Of a stretch of 32,070 bases of DNA, positions 8,974 to 16,280 are shown one piece after another; position 1 is the first letter of the stretch; every line of letters begins with the position of its first letter. The position numbers were made by a program, and so were the translations under genes. Origin of the DNA: Methanosarcina spelaei (GTDB lineage: Archaea; Halobacteriota; Methanosarcinia; Methanosarcinales; Methanosarcinaceae); the NCBI RefSeq assembly GCF_002287235.1, contig NZ_LMVP01000390.1, positions 1 to 32,070 on the forward strand, in the 5' to 3' direction. A model generated the notes under the pieces. That model had not been told where the DNA came from, ran no database searches, and saw only the letters and a program-made list of their open reading frames with translations.

Positions 8974-9403
8974 TGAGTTTCCAGTTTCCTCCTTGCAGAT
9001 ATTTCCCTGTTTTTGGTTTTATACGTAAAACAATTTTGTTGTTAGATTTAGCTTTATAGGGGCCATAAGAGGCTCCTGTAGGGGAAAATATAGTAAGGCT
9101 TAGGATGTTTTTCTTATTTCCCCAACTTAAAGATATGTCAAGATAAATCGCTTTTGGGTTTACTTGTATTTTGTTATATTTCGTCTTTCCTTGTACTATG
9201 GATGTTCCTGTTGAGCATATATCAAAGCTGCTTTCAGACACTTTGGTGAATTCTAGTAATTCTACATCTTTCTTAATTGATGTTGAAGATGAAGCACTCT
9301 CGGTACAAACAAAATCATCTTTCAAGGGTTCAACAATATATTCTTGTTCGGTGGAGGTCGAATTAACTTCCTGATCTATGTTTTCTTTATATGAGGTTGT
9401 CAT
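8909..9403 (-). CDS. Small protein with PPC-like beta domain, overlapping the regulator
   Basis: 164 residues. The C-terminal half (about 80-164) looks like a bacterial pre-peptidase C-terminal (PPC)-type beta-sandwich: LDISLSWGNKKNILSLTIFSP, then YGPYKAKS, then GNWKLNVFGKSIIGTEYYTLKAVYY. Residues 21-30 read EYIVEPLKDD, nearly the same as EYIIEPIPDD in the downstream regulator, so the two products share an origin or a binding partner. PPC domains are usually outside the cell, yet no signal peptide follows this ATG. The frame stays open upstream (to about 9508) and would encode a hydrophobic stretch just before the ATG, but without ATG, GTG or TTG. The true start may therefore be lost or non-canonical. 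Its 3' end overlaps the regulator by 65 bases, implying co-transcription. Confidence 0.6.
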   Translation of the reverse strand: MTTSYKENIDQEVNSTSTEQEYIVEPLKDDFVCTESASSSTSIKKDVELLEFTKVSESSFDICSTGTSIVQGKTKYNKIQVNPKAIYLDISLSWGNKKNILSLTIFSPTGASYGPYKAKSNNKIVLRIKPKTGKYLQGGNWKLNVFGKSIIGTEYYTLKAVYYI

Positions 9404-9754
9404 AAAATTACCAAAAAATATGTAAAAAGATAAAATATAAATATTTTGATTTATACCTCTCCAATTAAAGCTAACGCTATTTTTATAATGTACAAAATAT
9501 ATTATATATTAATTTATGTTTGAATATTATTTATTAACTGATACAAGAAATTGACTATTATTTGTGAAATAACTTCAAACTTTTTATCTTCTCTTCCTGT
9601 CCACTGCATCAATTTTGAATGTTCTACAAACAGAGTTCTGGCTGAAATGAGGCAGAATCCTGAGGAAAGATATTTGAATGAGAATTCGACGTAAATCAAA
9701 CGGGGAGTTAATGACAGTTAAATGAGAATCTGAGAAAAAAGAGAGTTTTATCTT
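9404..9754. other. Intergenic region upstream of the PPC/regulator pair
   Basis: 351 A+T-rich bases. TATA-like stretches lie about 25-35 bases upstream of the 9403 start on the minus strand. A 61-codon TTG-started minus-strand frame (9514-9699) is present but has no supporting feature. Nothing else is recognised. Confidence 0.4.
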
Positions 9755-10666
9755 TCAATAATAATGGATTTTTGCCAGGTTTCTCCGGATAGCACGTCTG
9801 TATTTTACTGCGGGGTAACCGAAAATGACCACTATTCCCGGTTGGTTTCGGATGCTGATTCCGTACTTTTCTTTCACGTCTTTGCCTCCATTTTTCAGCA
9901 TTGGACCAATGGTTCCTATCATGCAGCTTCCAAGGTCCAGGGTTTCGGCGGCAAGCATGGCATAGGTAGCTGTGATAAAGGGATCTGCCAGGTCAGCATA
10001 AGGAGATACGTGGAAGTACATAGCAAGGGGAGCTCCATAGAGCAGGTAATCAGTGTTTTCTTTTCTAGTTTCTTCAAAGATTTCAATCGCTGGACACACG
10101 AATTTGTCAACGACTTCAAATTCTTCCTTCTTCATGAAAGGCCGCAGCAGGAGAAGTGTGGGTTTTGAAAATATCCATTTCTGACTTTTCATAAGCTCTA
10201 ATATGTCATCGGAAAATTCCCTTACCTTATCTTTTCCGTTTATAACCAGGACCTCAACATCCGAAGGTGGAATTCCCATGGGTGCCGTGCTTGCTGCTGC
10301 CAGAATCCTGTCTATTTTTTCCTGTTCGATGTCTCTGTCATCGAATTCCCGGGTGCTTCGCCTGGCTAGCATGAGAGCCATAAGTTCTTCATACCCTGCT
10401 CTTGTATCTTCCATCGGGATATCCATAAAGGAAGTCTGGGATATGTCTCTTCCTTCAATCGTGATAGCTCCTGTGGGGCAAACTGCAGCACAATGTCCAC
10501 AGCCGATGCAGCCGAAATAGCGAGTTTGGTCAATTCTTACTTTATTGTTTTCAAGGTAAAGAGGTGCTCCTTTGCAGACTTTAACACAGAGACCACAGAC
10601 CTTACACTTCTCATAATCGATTCTGACAGTTGCGGTTTCAGAATATCTGGCTGTAGGGATGACCAT
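9755..10666 (-). CDS. Nitroreductase-family flavoprotein with N-terminal 2[4Fe-4S] ferredoxin domain
   Basis: 303 residues. The N-terminus has two CxxCxxCxxxC clusters (C21/C24/C27/C31 and C53/C56/C59/C63) followed by PTGAITI, a classic bacterial-type ferredoxin domain. The rest is a nitroreductase fold that binds FMN: RRSTREFDDRDI (102-113) is the phosphate-binding start, and LAAETLDLGSCMIGTIGP and VVIFGYPAVKYRR are the typical later blocks. Such fusions feed electrons from reduced ferredoxin to an FMN site; the physiological substrate is unknown. The ATG is at 10664-10666. A TATA-like TTTTTATA about 25-30 bases upstream would place transcription start at or near the ATG, suggesting a leaderless message. 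It is monocistronic as far as visible. Confidence 0.88.
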   Translation of the reverse strand: MVIPTARYSETATVRIDYEKCKVCGLCVKVCKGAPLYLENNKVRIDQTRYFGCIGCGHCAAVCPTGAITIEGRDISQTSFMDIPMEDTRAGYEELMALMLARRSTREFDDRDIEQEKIDRILAAASTAPMGIPPSDVEVLVINGKDKVREFSDDILELMKSQKWIFSKPTLLLLRPFMKKEEFEVVDKFVCPAIEIFEETRKENTDYLLYGAPLAMYFHVSPYADLADPFITATYAMLAAETLDLGSCMIGTIGPMLKNGGKDVKEKYGISIRNQPGIVVIFGYPAVKYRRAIRRNLAKIHYY

Positions 10667-10687
10667 ATATTTTGTTCTAACCGTGGC

Positions 10688-10700
10688 TATAAAAATTTTT
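10688..10700 (-). promoter_or_regulatory. TATA box of the ferredoxin-nitroreductase gene
   Basis: AAAAATTTTTATA read on the minus strand, centred about 27 bases before the ATG at 10666. That is the archaeal TATA-to-start distance and implies little or no 5' leader. Confidence 0.4.
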
Positions 10701-10836
10701 GGTTGAATGCAGTTTGACTGAGAATTAAAGTGTTTTTCCTGTCGGTCTGAACGTCTCTCTTAAATATTTGAGAAAATGTAAGCTGCATACAGTGTGACAA
10801 CTTTTTTAAACTAACTTTCAGTTCGATAGGAACTTA

Positions 10837-10845
10837 TTTATATTA
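10837..10845 (+). promoter_or_regulatory. TATA box upstream of the 44-residue small gene
   Basis: TTTATATTA lies about 30 bases before an ATG at 10873 and about 75 before the better-supported ATG at 10918. Transcription would start near 10868. Confidence 0.4.
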
Positions 10846-10917
10846 TAACACGGTAATTTATTTCCGTAGTACATGTGTCAAATGATGGACTACAACCAAA
10901 CAAAAGGAGTTCCAGAA

Positions 10918-11052
10918 ATGAAAGACGCAACCCAGGAGACTTCTCTCAAACCCGTTTTGCATGGGTTTTTGTTAAGTAACGGAAAGTTTATCACTCCAGC
11001 AGAAATGAATATTATGGAAAGCCTCGGTGTCGTCCGGTCAACAAAAATCTGA
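10918..11052 (+). CDS. Small hypothetical protein, 44 residues
   Basis: An open frame of 44 codons ending in TGA at 11050-11052. GGAG at 10906-10909, eight bases before the ATG at 10918, is one of the best Shine-Dalgarno sites in the window, and a TATA box lies upstream at 10837. The protein begins MKDATQETSLKP, contains LHGFLLSNGKFITPAEMN and ends VVRSTKI. It has no signal peptide or membrane span. An in-frame ATG at 10873 would add 15 residues (MCQMMDYNQTKG...) and would suit a leaderless message. I do not recognise the family. The downstream 390 bases look like decayed coding sequence, so this could be the intact 5' remnant of a longer gene rather than a true small protein. Confidence 0.5.
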   Translation: MKDATQETSLKPVLHGFLLSNGKFITPAEMNIMESLGVVRSTKI

Positions 11053-11466
11053 ATTCCACAAACAAATCGGAAAAGACATTTCATTGGACAGACTAAAGAA
11101 TTTCTCAGAAATTACTTGCAATAATACCCTAAAAGTCTTCAACTCCTTAATCAGCCCTGCAAAAACTTCAACTTGTTGATAATATAAAAAACTCAAAAAC
11201 TTCCAGCAGGACGATCTTTAAAAACGGAACAAAAACGACTTCCATAAACTAGCAAAACCTCCAATCCCTGTACAAATCTGTAAAAGCCGGAGAAGTTGTA
11301 ACTAATATTGATTTCCTCCACAATCTAACTTTCTAAAAACGTAGAAGCTTAATAAAAAGCTTGATCAACAAGACAAGAAAAACAGATTGAGTAACTTACT
11401 GATATATTCGATTAGCCTGTTCTCTTCTGTCCTTTCCGGTTGAAGTTTTTCATTGTCTCTTTTCAT
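11053..11466. other. Region with broken reading frames, possibly decayed gene
   Basis: The base composition is less extreme than in nearby intergenic DNA. Short protein-like stretches appear in changing plus-strand frames, for example GQTKEFLRNYLQ then a stop, LKVFNSLISPAKTS then a stop, and KAGEVVTNIDFLHNLTF then a stop. No intact gene and no recognised domain. Confidence 0.3.
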
Positions 11467-11644
11467 CAGTTTTTATCAATCTCCTTTCATCAGTTTTTAT
11501 CAATCTCCTTTTGTCATTTTTTATCAGTTTTTATTAATCTTCTTTTATCAGTTTTTATTAATCTTCTTTTATCAGTTTTTATTAATCTTCTTTTATCAGT
11601 TTTTATTAATCTTCTTTTATCAGTTTTTATCAATTTCTTTTTAT
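11467..11644. repeat. 24-bp tandem repeat, about seven units
   Basis: Unit CAGTTTTTATTAATCTTC plus TTTTAT. Units start at 11467, 11491, 11525, 11549, 11573, 11597 and 11621, with a 10-base partial unit at 11515-11524. The four units from 11525 to 11620 are identical; the outer ones differ by a few C/T changes. The period is a multiple of three, so long artificial frames run through it on both strands. It ends about 100 bases before the nitrilase-family gene. Confidence 0.9.
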
Positions 11645-11746
11645 TAATCTTTATCAATCTCTTTATATCCTCTGCTCTAACCATCAAATGGAGTAACTTT
11701 ATGAAGTAAAATAACTTATACTTCGTAGAAGGAAAGAGTGACAACC

Positions 11747-12547
11747 ATGAAAGTTGCCTGCATCCAGATGAATATCTCCCTGTGCTCAAAAAAGGAAAAC
11801 CTTGAGCGTGCCCTCTCCCTGGCAGAAGAAGCGGTTTCGAAAGAAGCTGAGCTGCTTGCATTTCCGGAAGTCTTCTCCACCGGTTTTTGTTATGACCGGA
11901 TAGTCGAGGTAGCTGAAACTGTTTCCGGTTCTACCATCGGAGCTTTATGTGATTTTTCAAAGGAACATCAATGTATCCTTGCGGGTTCTATGATAGAGCA
12001 GAGAGAAGGCTCAGAATTCAGCAGTGAAATGAACATTCCTCCTCAGTTCAACCTGGGGTTCTGCATTGAGTCCGGAGAGCTAGTTGGAATCCATCGAAAA
12101 ACTCAGCTTTACGGTCTTGAAAAAGAATATTTTGCACTTGGAGAAGATATACATCCTATTCGGCTGAAAAAGTATGGACTTTCCATGGGGCTTATGGTAT
12201 GTAACGAAATCCGTTATCCGGAAGTTTCCCGGAAACTTGCTCTTGAGGGAGCTGATTTTCTGGTTTCGGCTTCTGATATGCCTGATTTTTATATCTATCC
12301 CTGGCGTATTATGTCTCTTTCTCGAGCAATTGAAAACCAACTGTTACATATCGCCTGTAATAGAGCAGGAAATGATAGGTTCTCAACCTATGCAGGAAAG
12401 TCTTTTATTGCTGATGGATGGGGTCGGATTCTTGCAGAAGCCGGAAAGGAAGAATGTGTTCTAATTGGAGAAATCGATCTCGAAAAGGCAAAAGAGATCA
12501 GGCAAACTGGCTCCATCATCGAGGATCGGAGGCCTGAAATTTATTAA
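11747..12547 (+). CDS. Carbon-nitrogen hydrolase (nitrilase superfamily)
   Basis: Hydrolyses a C-N bond (amide or nitrile) through a thioester on a catalytic Cys; substrate not predictable. From ATG 11747 the protein has 266 residues. The Glu-Lys-Cys triad is complete: E41 in AFPEVFSTGF, K118 in HRKTQLYGLEKEYF and C152 in VCNEIRYPE. The fold continues with SRAIENQLLHIACNRAG and FIADGWGRILAEAG, typical of the family, and ends in DRRPEIY. I prefer ATG 11747, which gives the family-like opening MKVACIQM. An in-frame GTG at 11738, four bases after AGGA, would add three residues. A tandem repeat lies directly upstream. An omega-amidase- or N-carbamoyl-amine-like role is possible. No operon partner. 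Confidence 0.9.
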   Translation: MKVACIQMNISLCSKKENLERALSLAEEAVSKEAELLAFPEVFSTGFCYDRIVEVAETVSGSTIGALCDFSKEHQCILAGSMIEQREGSEFSSEMNIPPQFNLGFCIESGELVGIHRKTQLYGLEKEYFALGEDIHPIRLKKYGLSMGLMVCNEIRYPEVSRKLALEGADFLVSASDMPDFYIYPWRIMSLSRAIENQLLHIACNRAGNDRFSTYAGKSFIADGWGRILAEAGKEECVLIGEIDLEKAKEIRQTGSIIEDRRPEIY

Positions 12548-12728
12548 TTTAAGATTAAGTTAAATACCTATTTAGAAAGAGAGTCTCAATCAATAAACAA
12601 ATCGTAAACCAAGGCTAAAATACACCTAAATTACAAAGCAAAATAAGCTCAAGTTATAAAGTAACTGAATAATTCATTAATAAATTTTAGATAAGTAAAA
12701 CATAATAAAAAGGTGAACCCTTGTAGGG

Positions 12729-14216
12729 TTACCCTTTCAGTTCTTTAATTATCAGGTCGCGTGCAGTTTTTGCATCCGCCGTGCCTTTTGTCTTTTTCAT
12801 GACCTGCCCTACAAGGAAGTTCAGGGATTTCTCCGTGCCTCCAAGATAGTCCTGTACTGCAGCTTCATTCTCGGCAATTGTTTCGGCAACCGCTTTAGTC
12901 ACCAGGTCGTCTTCGGCTTTGAAAAGGCCTTTTTCTTCGATAATCTGGGACGGAGTCTTTTCCTCCGCAGTGTCCAGCATAGTTCGAATTACTTCAACGG
13001 CAGCCCGGTCACTGATTTTACCTTCGGCAAAGAGGTTAACCAGTTCTACCATATCTGAAACCTTTATAGAATTCTTTATCCTTGGATCTTTTGCGTGGAT
13101 AAAACCTATTTTTTCTCCGTCATAAGAAGAGATTGCAAGGTCACGGTAATTTAATTCTCCAAGGAAGACATCAGCTGTCCAGGTAGCTGCAATCTTCGGG
13201 TCAACTCCTTTTGCACAGACACCTTCATAGAAGTCAGCAAGCATAATCTTTGATGTAAGAGACTTTGCATGCATATCCGTAATTCCGTACTGCTCTATGA
13301 AACGAGTACGTTTTGCGTCCGGAAGTTCAGGCAGAGTCTCCTTAACTGCAGGAATCCAATCGGTAATGCGCATAGGCATAAGATCGGGTTCGCGGAAATA
13401 ACGATAGTCTTCAGCTTCTTCTTTTGTCCTCATTGAGAGCGTTACGCCCCTGCCTTCGTCGAAGTGGCGAGTCTCCTGTGAAACTTTTCCTCCACGCCGG
13501 ATTACATTCTTCTGGCGCATAATCTCATAGAGAAGAGCTCTTTCAACCCCTTTATGGGAGGATATGTTCTTAACTTCAACACGGGTACCCCAGTGGACTG
13601 AAACATTTGCATCCACACGCATCGCTCCTTCAAGGTTACCGTCAAAAACATCCAGATACTCAAGGATATTCCTGAATTTGTCAAGGAACCTTCTTGCCTC
13701 CTTGGGACTGCGCATATCAGGTTCTGTAACGGTTTCAATCAGAGACACACCTGATCTGTTGTAATCGATAAGGACACCCTTTGACTTCTCTATGCTTCCG
13801 ATGTGCACAAGTTTGCCGGGATCTTCTTCCATATGGGCTCTTGTAATCCCTACCGTATGTTCTCCGTCTTCTCCTTCAATTACGATTTTTCCATTGCTCA
13901 CAATTGGAAAATCATACTGCGTGATCTGGTAACCTTTGGGAAGATCAGGGTAGAAATAGTTCTTCCTGTGGAACTGTGTCTCTTCTGCAATCTCTCCTTC
14001 AAGGGCAAGCCCAACTTTAATTGCAGCTTCCACCACTTTTTTATTGAGAACAGGAAGCGCCCCCGGAAGGCCCAGACAGACAGGGCAGGTGTGAGTGTTT
14101 GGGGCTGCATTATGATAGTCTGTAGAGCAACCGCAGAACATCTTGGTCTTAAGTTTATTCAACTGGATATGAATCTCAAGCCCGATTCTTACTCCGTCCG
14201 GATTTTCATAGACCAT
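12729..14216 (-). CDS. gatB: Asp-tRNA(Asn)/Glu-tRNA(Gln) amidotransferase subunit B
   Basis: tRNA-binding and kinase subunit of GatCAB, which activates Glu on tRNA(Gln) or Asp on tRNA(Asn) and amidates it with ammonia from GatA. 495 residues, full length. The N-terminus has IGLEIHIQL and a zinc site (C28/C30/C44/C47 in MFCGCSTDY and THTCPVCLGLPG). The catalytic body includes RKNYFYPDLPKGYQITQYD and DYNRSGVSLIE. The C-terminal YqeY-like tail domain ends in LVGQVMKKTKGTADAK. Its ATG (14214-14216) directly follows the gatA stop (TAAATG), so translation is probably coupled. Archaea also use GatDE for Gln-tRNA; here GatCAB is likely used at least for Asn-tRNA. Confidence 0.97.
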   Translation of the reverse strand: MVYENPDGVRIGLEIHIQLNKLKTKMFCGCSTDYHNAAPNTHTCPVCLGLPGALPVLNKKVVEAAIKVGLALEGEIAEETQFHRKNYFYPDLPKGYQITQYDFPIVSNGKIVIEGEDGEHTVGITRAHMEEDPGKLVHIGSIEKSKGVLIDYNRSGVSLIETVTEPDMRSPKEARRFLDKFRNILEYLDVFDGNLEGAMRVDANVSVHWGTRVEVKNISSHKGVERALLYEIMRQKNVIRRGGKVSQETRHFDEGRGVTLSMRTKEEAEDYRYFREPDLMPMRITDWIPAVKETLPELPDAKRTRFIEQYGITDMHAKSLTSKIMLADFYEGVCAKGVDPKIAATWTADVFLGELNYRDLAISSYDGEKIGFIHAKDPRIKNSIKVSDMVELVNLFAEGKISDRAAVEVIRTMLDTAEEKTPSQIIEEKGLFKAEDDLVTKAVAETIAENEAAVQDYLGGTEKSLNFLVGQVMKKTKGTADAKTARDLIIKELKG

Positions 14217-15644
14217 TTATGCCACCTCCGAAGGTCTCTTTGTGTGATAATCAGTATTTTGCTCAAAAGTATATGCTGCACGCAGCACAGCAGGCTCGTC
14301 AAATGGCTTTCCCATTATCTGAAGTCCTATTGGAAGACCATCAGTGAAACCGCAGGGCACGGAAAGTGAAGGAACTCCTGCAAGATTGATCGGGCAGGTA
14401 TTCACATCCGAGAGGTAGAGAGTAAGCGGATCTTCTATTTTTTCTCCTATTTTAAAAGCAGGATTTGGCATAGTCGGAGCCATGAGCACATCAACTTTTG
14501 AGAGGGCTCTGTCAAAGTCCTGCTTCACAAGAGTTCTTACCTTCAGGGCTTTTAAATAATACTTGTCGTGATATCCTGCTGAAAGGGCATAAGTTCCAAG
14601 GAGAATTCTTCTTTTCACTTCTGTTCCAAAGCCGTCTGCTCTTGTTTTTGAAACCATGGCATGCCAGTTTTCACCGTTTGCTCTATATCCGTAACGTGTT
14701 CCGTCAAATCTTGCAAGGTTTGAGGATGCTTCACTCATTGCAATGATATAATAAGACGCAAGAGCATACTTTATATGAGGCATGGAAACCTCTTCCCAGG
14801 ACGCTCCGAGATCTTCGCATTTGTGTATGGCGTTCCAGACAGCTTTTTCAACATCTGGATGGATACCTTCTCCGAAAAACTCCTTTGGAACCCCGATTTT
14901 AAGCCCTTTTACATCTTCTACAAGAGCTTTCTGGTACTCGATTTTACTGTCAATTGAAGTTGAATCCTTGCGGTCATAGCCAGCTATAACATCCATCAGC
15001 ACTGCAATATCTGTCACATTGTTTGCAAGAGGTCCGACCTGCTCAAGAGAATTTGCATAAGCTACAACTCCATACCTTGAAACCGATCCGTATGTTGGTT
15101 TAAGTCCAACTACACCACAGAATGCCGCAGGACAGCGTACGGATCCTCCTGTGTCTGAACCAAGGGCAAAAGGAGCTTCTCCTGCTGCAACAACTGCTGC
15201 ACTGCCACCGGAAGATCCACCCGGTACTCTTTCAAGGTCCCAGGGGTTTGCAGTCGGCCCAAAATAGCTGGTTTCCGTAGAAGAACCCATTGCAAACTCG
15301 TCCATGTTAGTTTTTCCCAGGATTACTGCACCTGCAGCGAGAAGCTTTTCAATAACGTGAGCATTGAATGGCGGGATATAGCCCTCAAGAATTTTCGAAC
15401 CGCAACTGTTTGGCAGTCCGACTACGGAAATATTATCTTTTATTGCAATTGGTATCCCTGCAAGAGGACCATTGTGCCCCTCGGCGTCAATTTTCTTCGC
15501 CTGCTCAAGAGCTTTTTCAGAGACAGTTATATAACCGTTAATTTTGCTCTTTCCTATAGCTTCGAGATACTGAGCTGTTACTTCTTCGGCTGAGTTTTCT
15601 TCAATTTTCTCTTTTACCTGTGCAACACTCATCCATTTTGCCAT
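14217..15644 (-). CDS. gatA: Asp-tRNA(Asn)/Glu-tRNA(Gln) amidotransferase subunit A
   Basis: Glutaminase subunit of GatCAB; an amidase-signature enzyme that releases ammonia from glutamine and channels it to GatB. 475 residues, usual length. The Ser-cisSer-Lys triad is visible: K69 in IAIKDNIS, the cis-Ser S144 in [10 protein letters not shown] and the nucleophile S168 in GSDTGGSVR. The C-terminal part has [22 protein letters not shown] and [11 protein letters not shown]. It is preceded by gatC with a 13-base gap and followed at once by gatB, giving the order gatC-gatA-gatB on one transcript. The start is ATG 15642-15644, with GAGG just upstream. Confidence 0.97.
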   Translation of the reverse strand: MAKWMSVAQVKEKIEENSAEEVTAQYLEAIGKSKINGYITVSEKALEQAKKIDAEGHNGPLAGIPIAIKDNISVVGLPNSCGSKILEGYIPPFNAHVIEKLLAAGAVILGKTNMDEFAMGSSTETSYFGPTANPWDLERVPGGSSGGSAAVVAAGEAPFALGSDTGGSVRCPAAFCGVVGLKPTYGSVSRYGVVAYANSLEQVGPLANNVTDIAVLMDVIAGYDRKDSTSIDSKIEYQKALVEDVKGLKIGVPKEFFGEGIHPDVEKAVWNAIHKCEDLGASWEEVSMPHIKYALASYYIIAMSEASSNLARFDGTRYGYRANGENWHAMVSKTRADGFGTEVKRRILLGTYALSAGYHDKYYLKALKVRTLVKQDFDRALSKVDVLMAPTMPNPAFKIGEKIEDPLTLYLSDVNTCPINLAGVPSLSVPCGFTDGLPIGLQIMGKPFDEPAVLRAAYTFEQNTDYHTKRPSEVA

Positions 15645-15657
15645 TAAAAAACCCTCC

Positions 15658-15939
15658 TCAGCCTATTTTCGGAACCCTGAAGGCTCCATCCTGCTTGTGT
15701 TCGGTGTTTGCAAGAACAACCTCCTGCGGGAGACATTCTTCTACCACATCGTCCCTGAACACGTTATAAATTTCAGCCACGTGGTAAGTGGGAGTTACGT
15801 CTTTAGTCGGCAACTCGTCAAGTTGTCCGAAGTACCCCAATACTGAATTAAGTTTTTCCATGTATTCGACGGTTTCCTGTTCGCTGATCTCAATGCGAGC
15901 AAGCCAGCCGATGTGTTCTACATCTTCTTTTGTAATCAT
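15658..15939 (-). CDS. gatC: Asp-tRNA(Asn)/Glu-tRNA(Gln) amidotransferase subunit C
   Basis: Small linker subunit that wraps the GatA-GatB interface and stabilises the complex. 93 residues, normal for GatC. The opening [21 protein letters not shown] is the family pattern; later [25 protein letters not shown] and an acidic C-terminal part ([18 protein letters not shown]) also fit, and the end is [12 protein letters not shown] 15937-15939 is preceded by GAGGA at a good distance (TGAGGAACTTTC). First gene of the gatCAB operon; a TATA-like box lies about 75 bases upstream. Confidence 0.95.
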   Translation of the reverse strand: MITKEDVEHIGWLARIEISEQETVEYMEKLNSVLGYFGQLDELPTKDVTPTYHVAEIYNVFRDDVVEECLPQEVVLANTEHKQDGAFRVPKIG

Positions 15940-16012
15940 GAAAGTTCCTCAAAAATAGAATGATCCTGAATAAATACCGTTGGTTGCTGCATAATACAAA
16001 TAGGTTAATGGG

Positions 16013-16022
16013 ATAAATATAT
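16013..16022 (-). promoter_or_regulatory. TATA box of the gatCAB operon
   Basis: ATATATTTAT on the minus strand, about 75 bases before the gatC ATG. This would give a leader of about 45-50 bases that carries the GAGGA ribosome site. It directly adjoins the hairpin-repeat region that begins at 16043. Confidence 0.4.
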
Positions 16023-16042
16023 GTTCATCCCGAGTTTCTTCA

Positions 16043-16202
16043 CCCGAGTTCCGTCTCGGGAGGACGGTGCCCTTTTCGCTACCCGAATTTCGCTTCGGGA
16101 GCACGAAGCCCTTTTCGCTTCGCTCAAGAGGGCAAATTTGTGGTCAAGATAAACCGGTTTTCAATTTGCTTAGAGGCTGCTTTTCCCGAATTATGCTTCG
16201 GG
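16043..16202. repeat. Three related hairpin repeats (REP-like)
   Basis: Three hairpins with the same design, a 6-bp stem CCCGAR/YTCGGG around a 6-base loop: 16043-16060 (loop TTCCGT), 16082-16099 (loop TTTCGC) and 16185-16202 (loop TTATGC). Each is followed by AG-A and a GCCC a few bases on. The first two copies are 39 bases apart and share the tail GCCCTTTTCGCT. A further imperfect stem, GCCCTTTT with AAGAGGGC, lies at 16108-16133. The block sits between gatC and the broken FrhB-like gene, both minus-strand, and may also act as a transcript end. Confidence 0.7.
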
Positions 16203-16280
16203 AGCATTGGGCCCATTTCATTGACTTTATTCTGGCAACGAGTAGTTTTTCACTAGTTTTCGAACGTATCTCTTAAATAG

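Noticed and set aside
9514-9699. 61-codon minus-strand frame starting with TTG
   Set aside because: No ribosome site, no recognisable domain and a non-ATG start in A+T-rich DNA; probably chance, though a gene remnant is possible.
11467-11644. 24-bp repeat considered as a CRISPR array
   Set aside because: Units are contiguous with no spacers.
11440-11861. Frames on both strands through the 24-bp repeat
   Set aside because: They exist because the repeat period is a multiple of three; the products are low-complexity and overlap the nitrilase-family gene.
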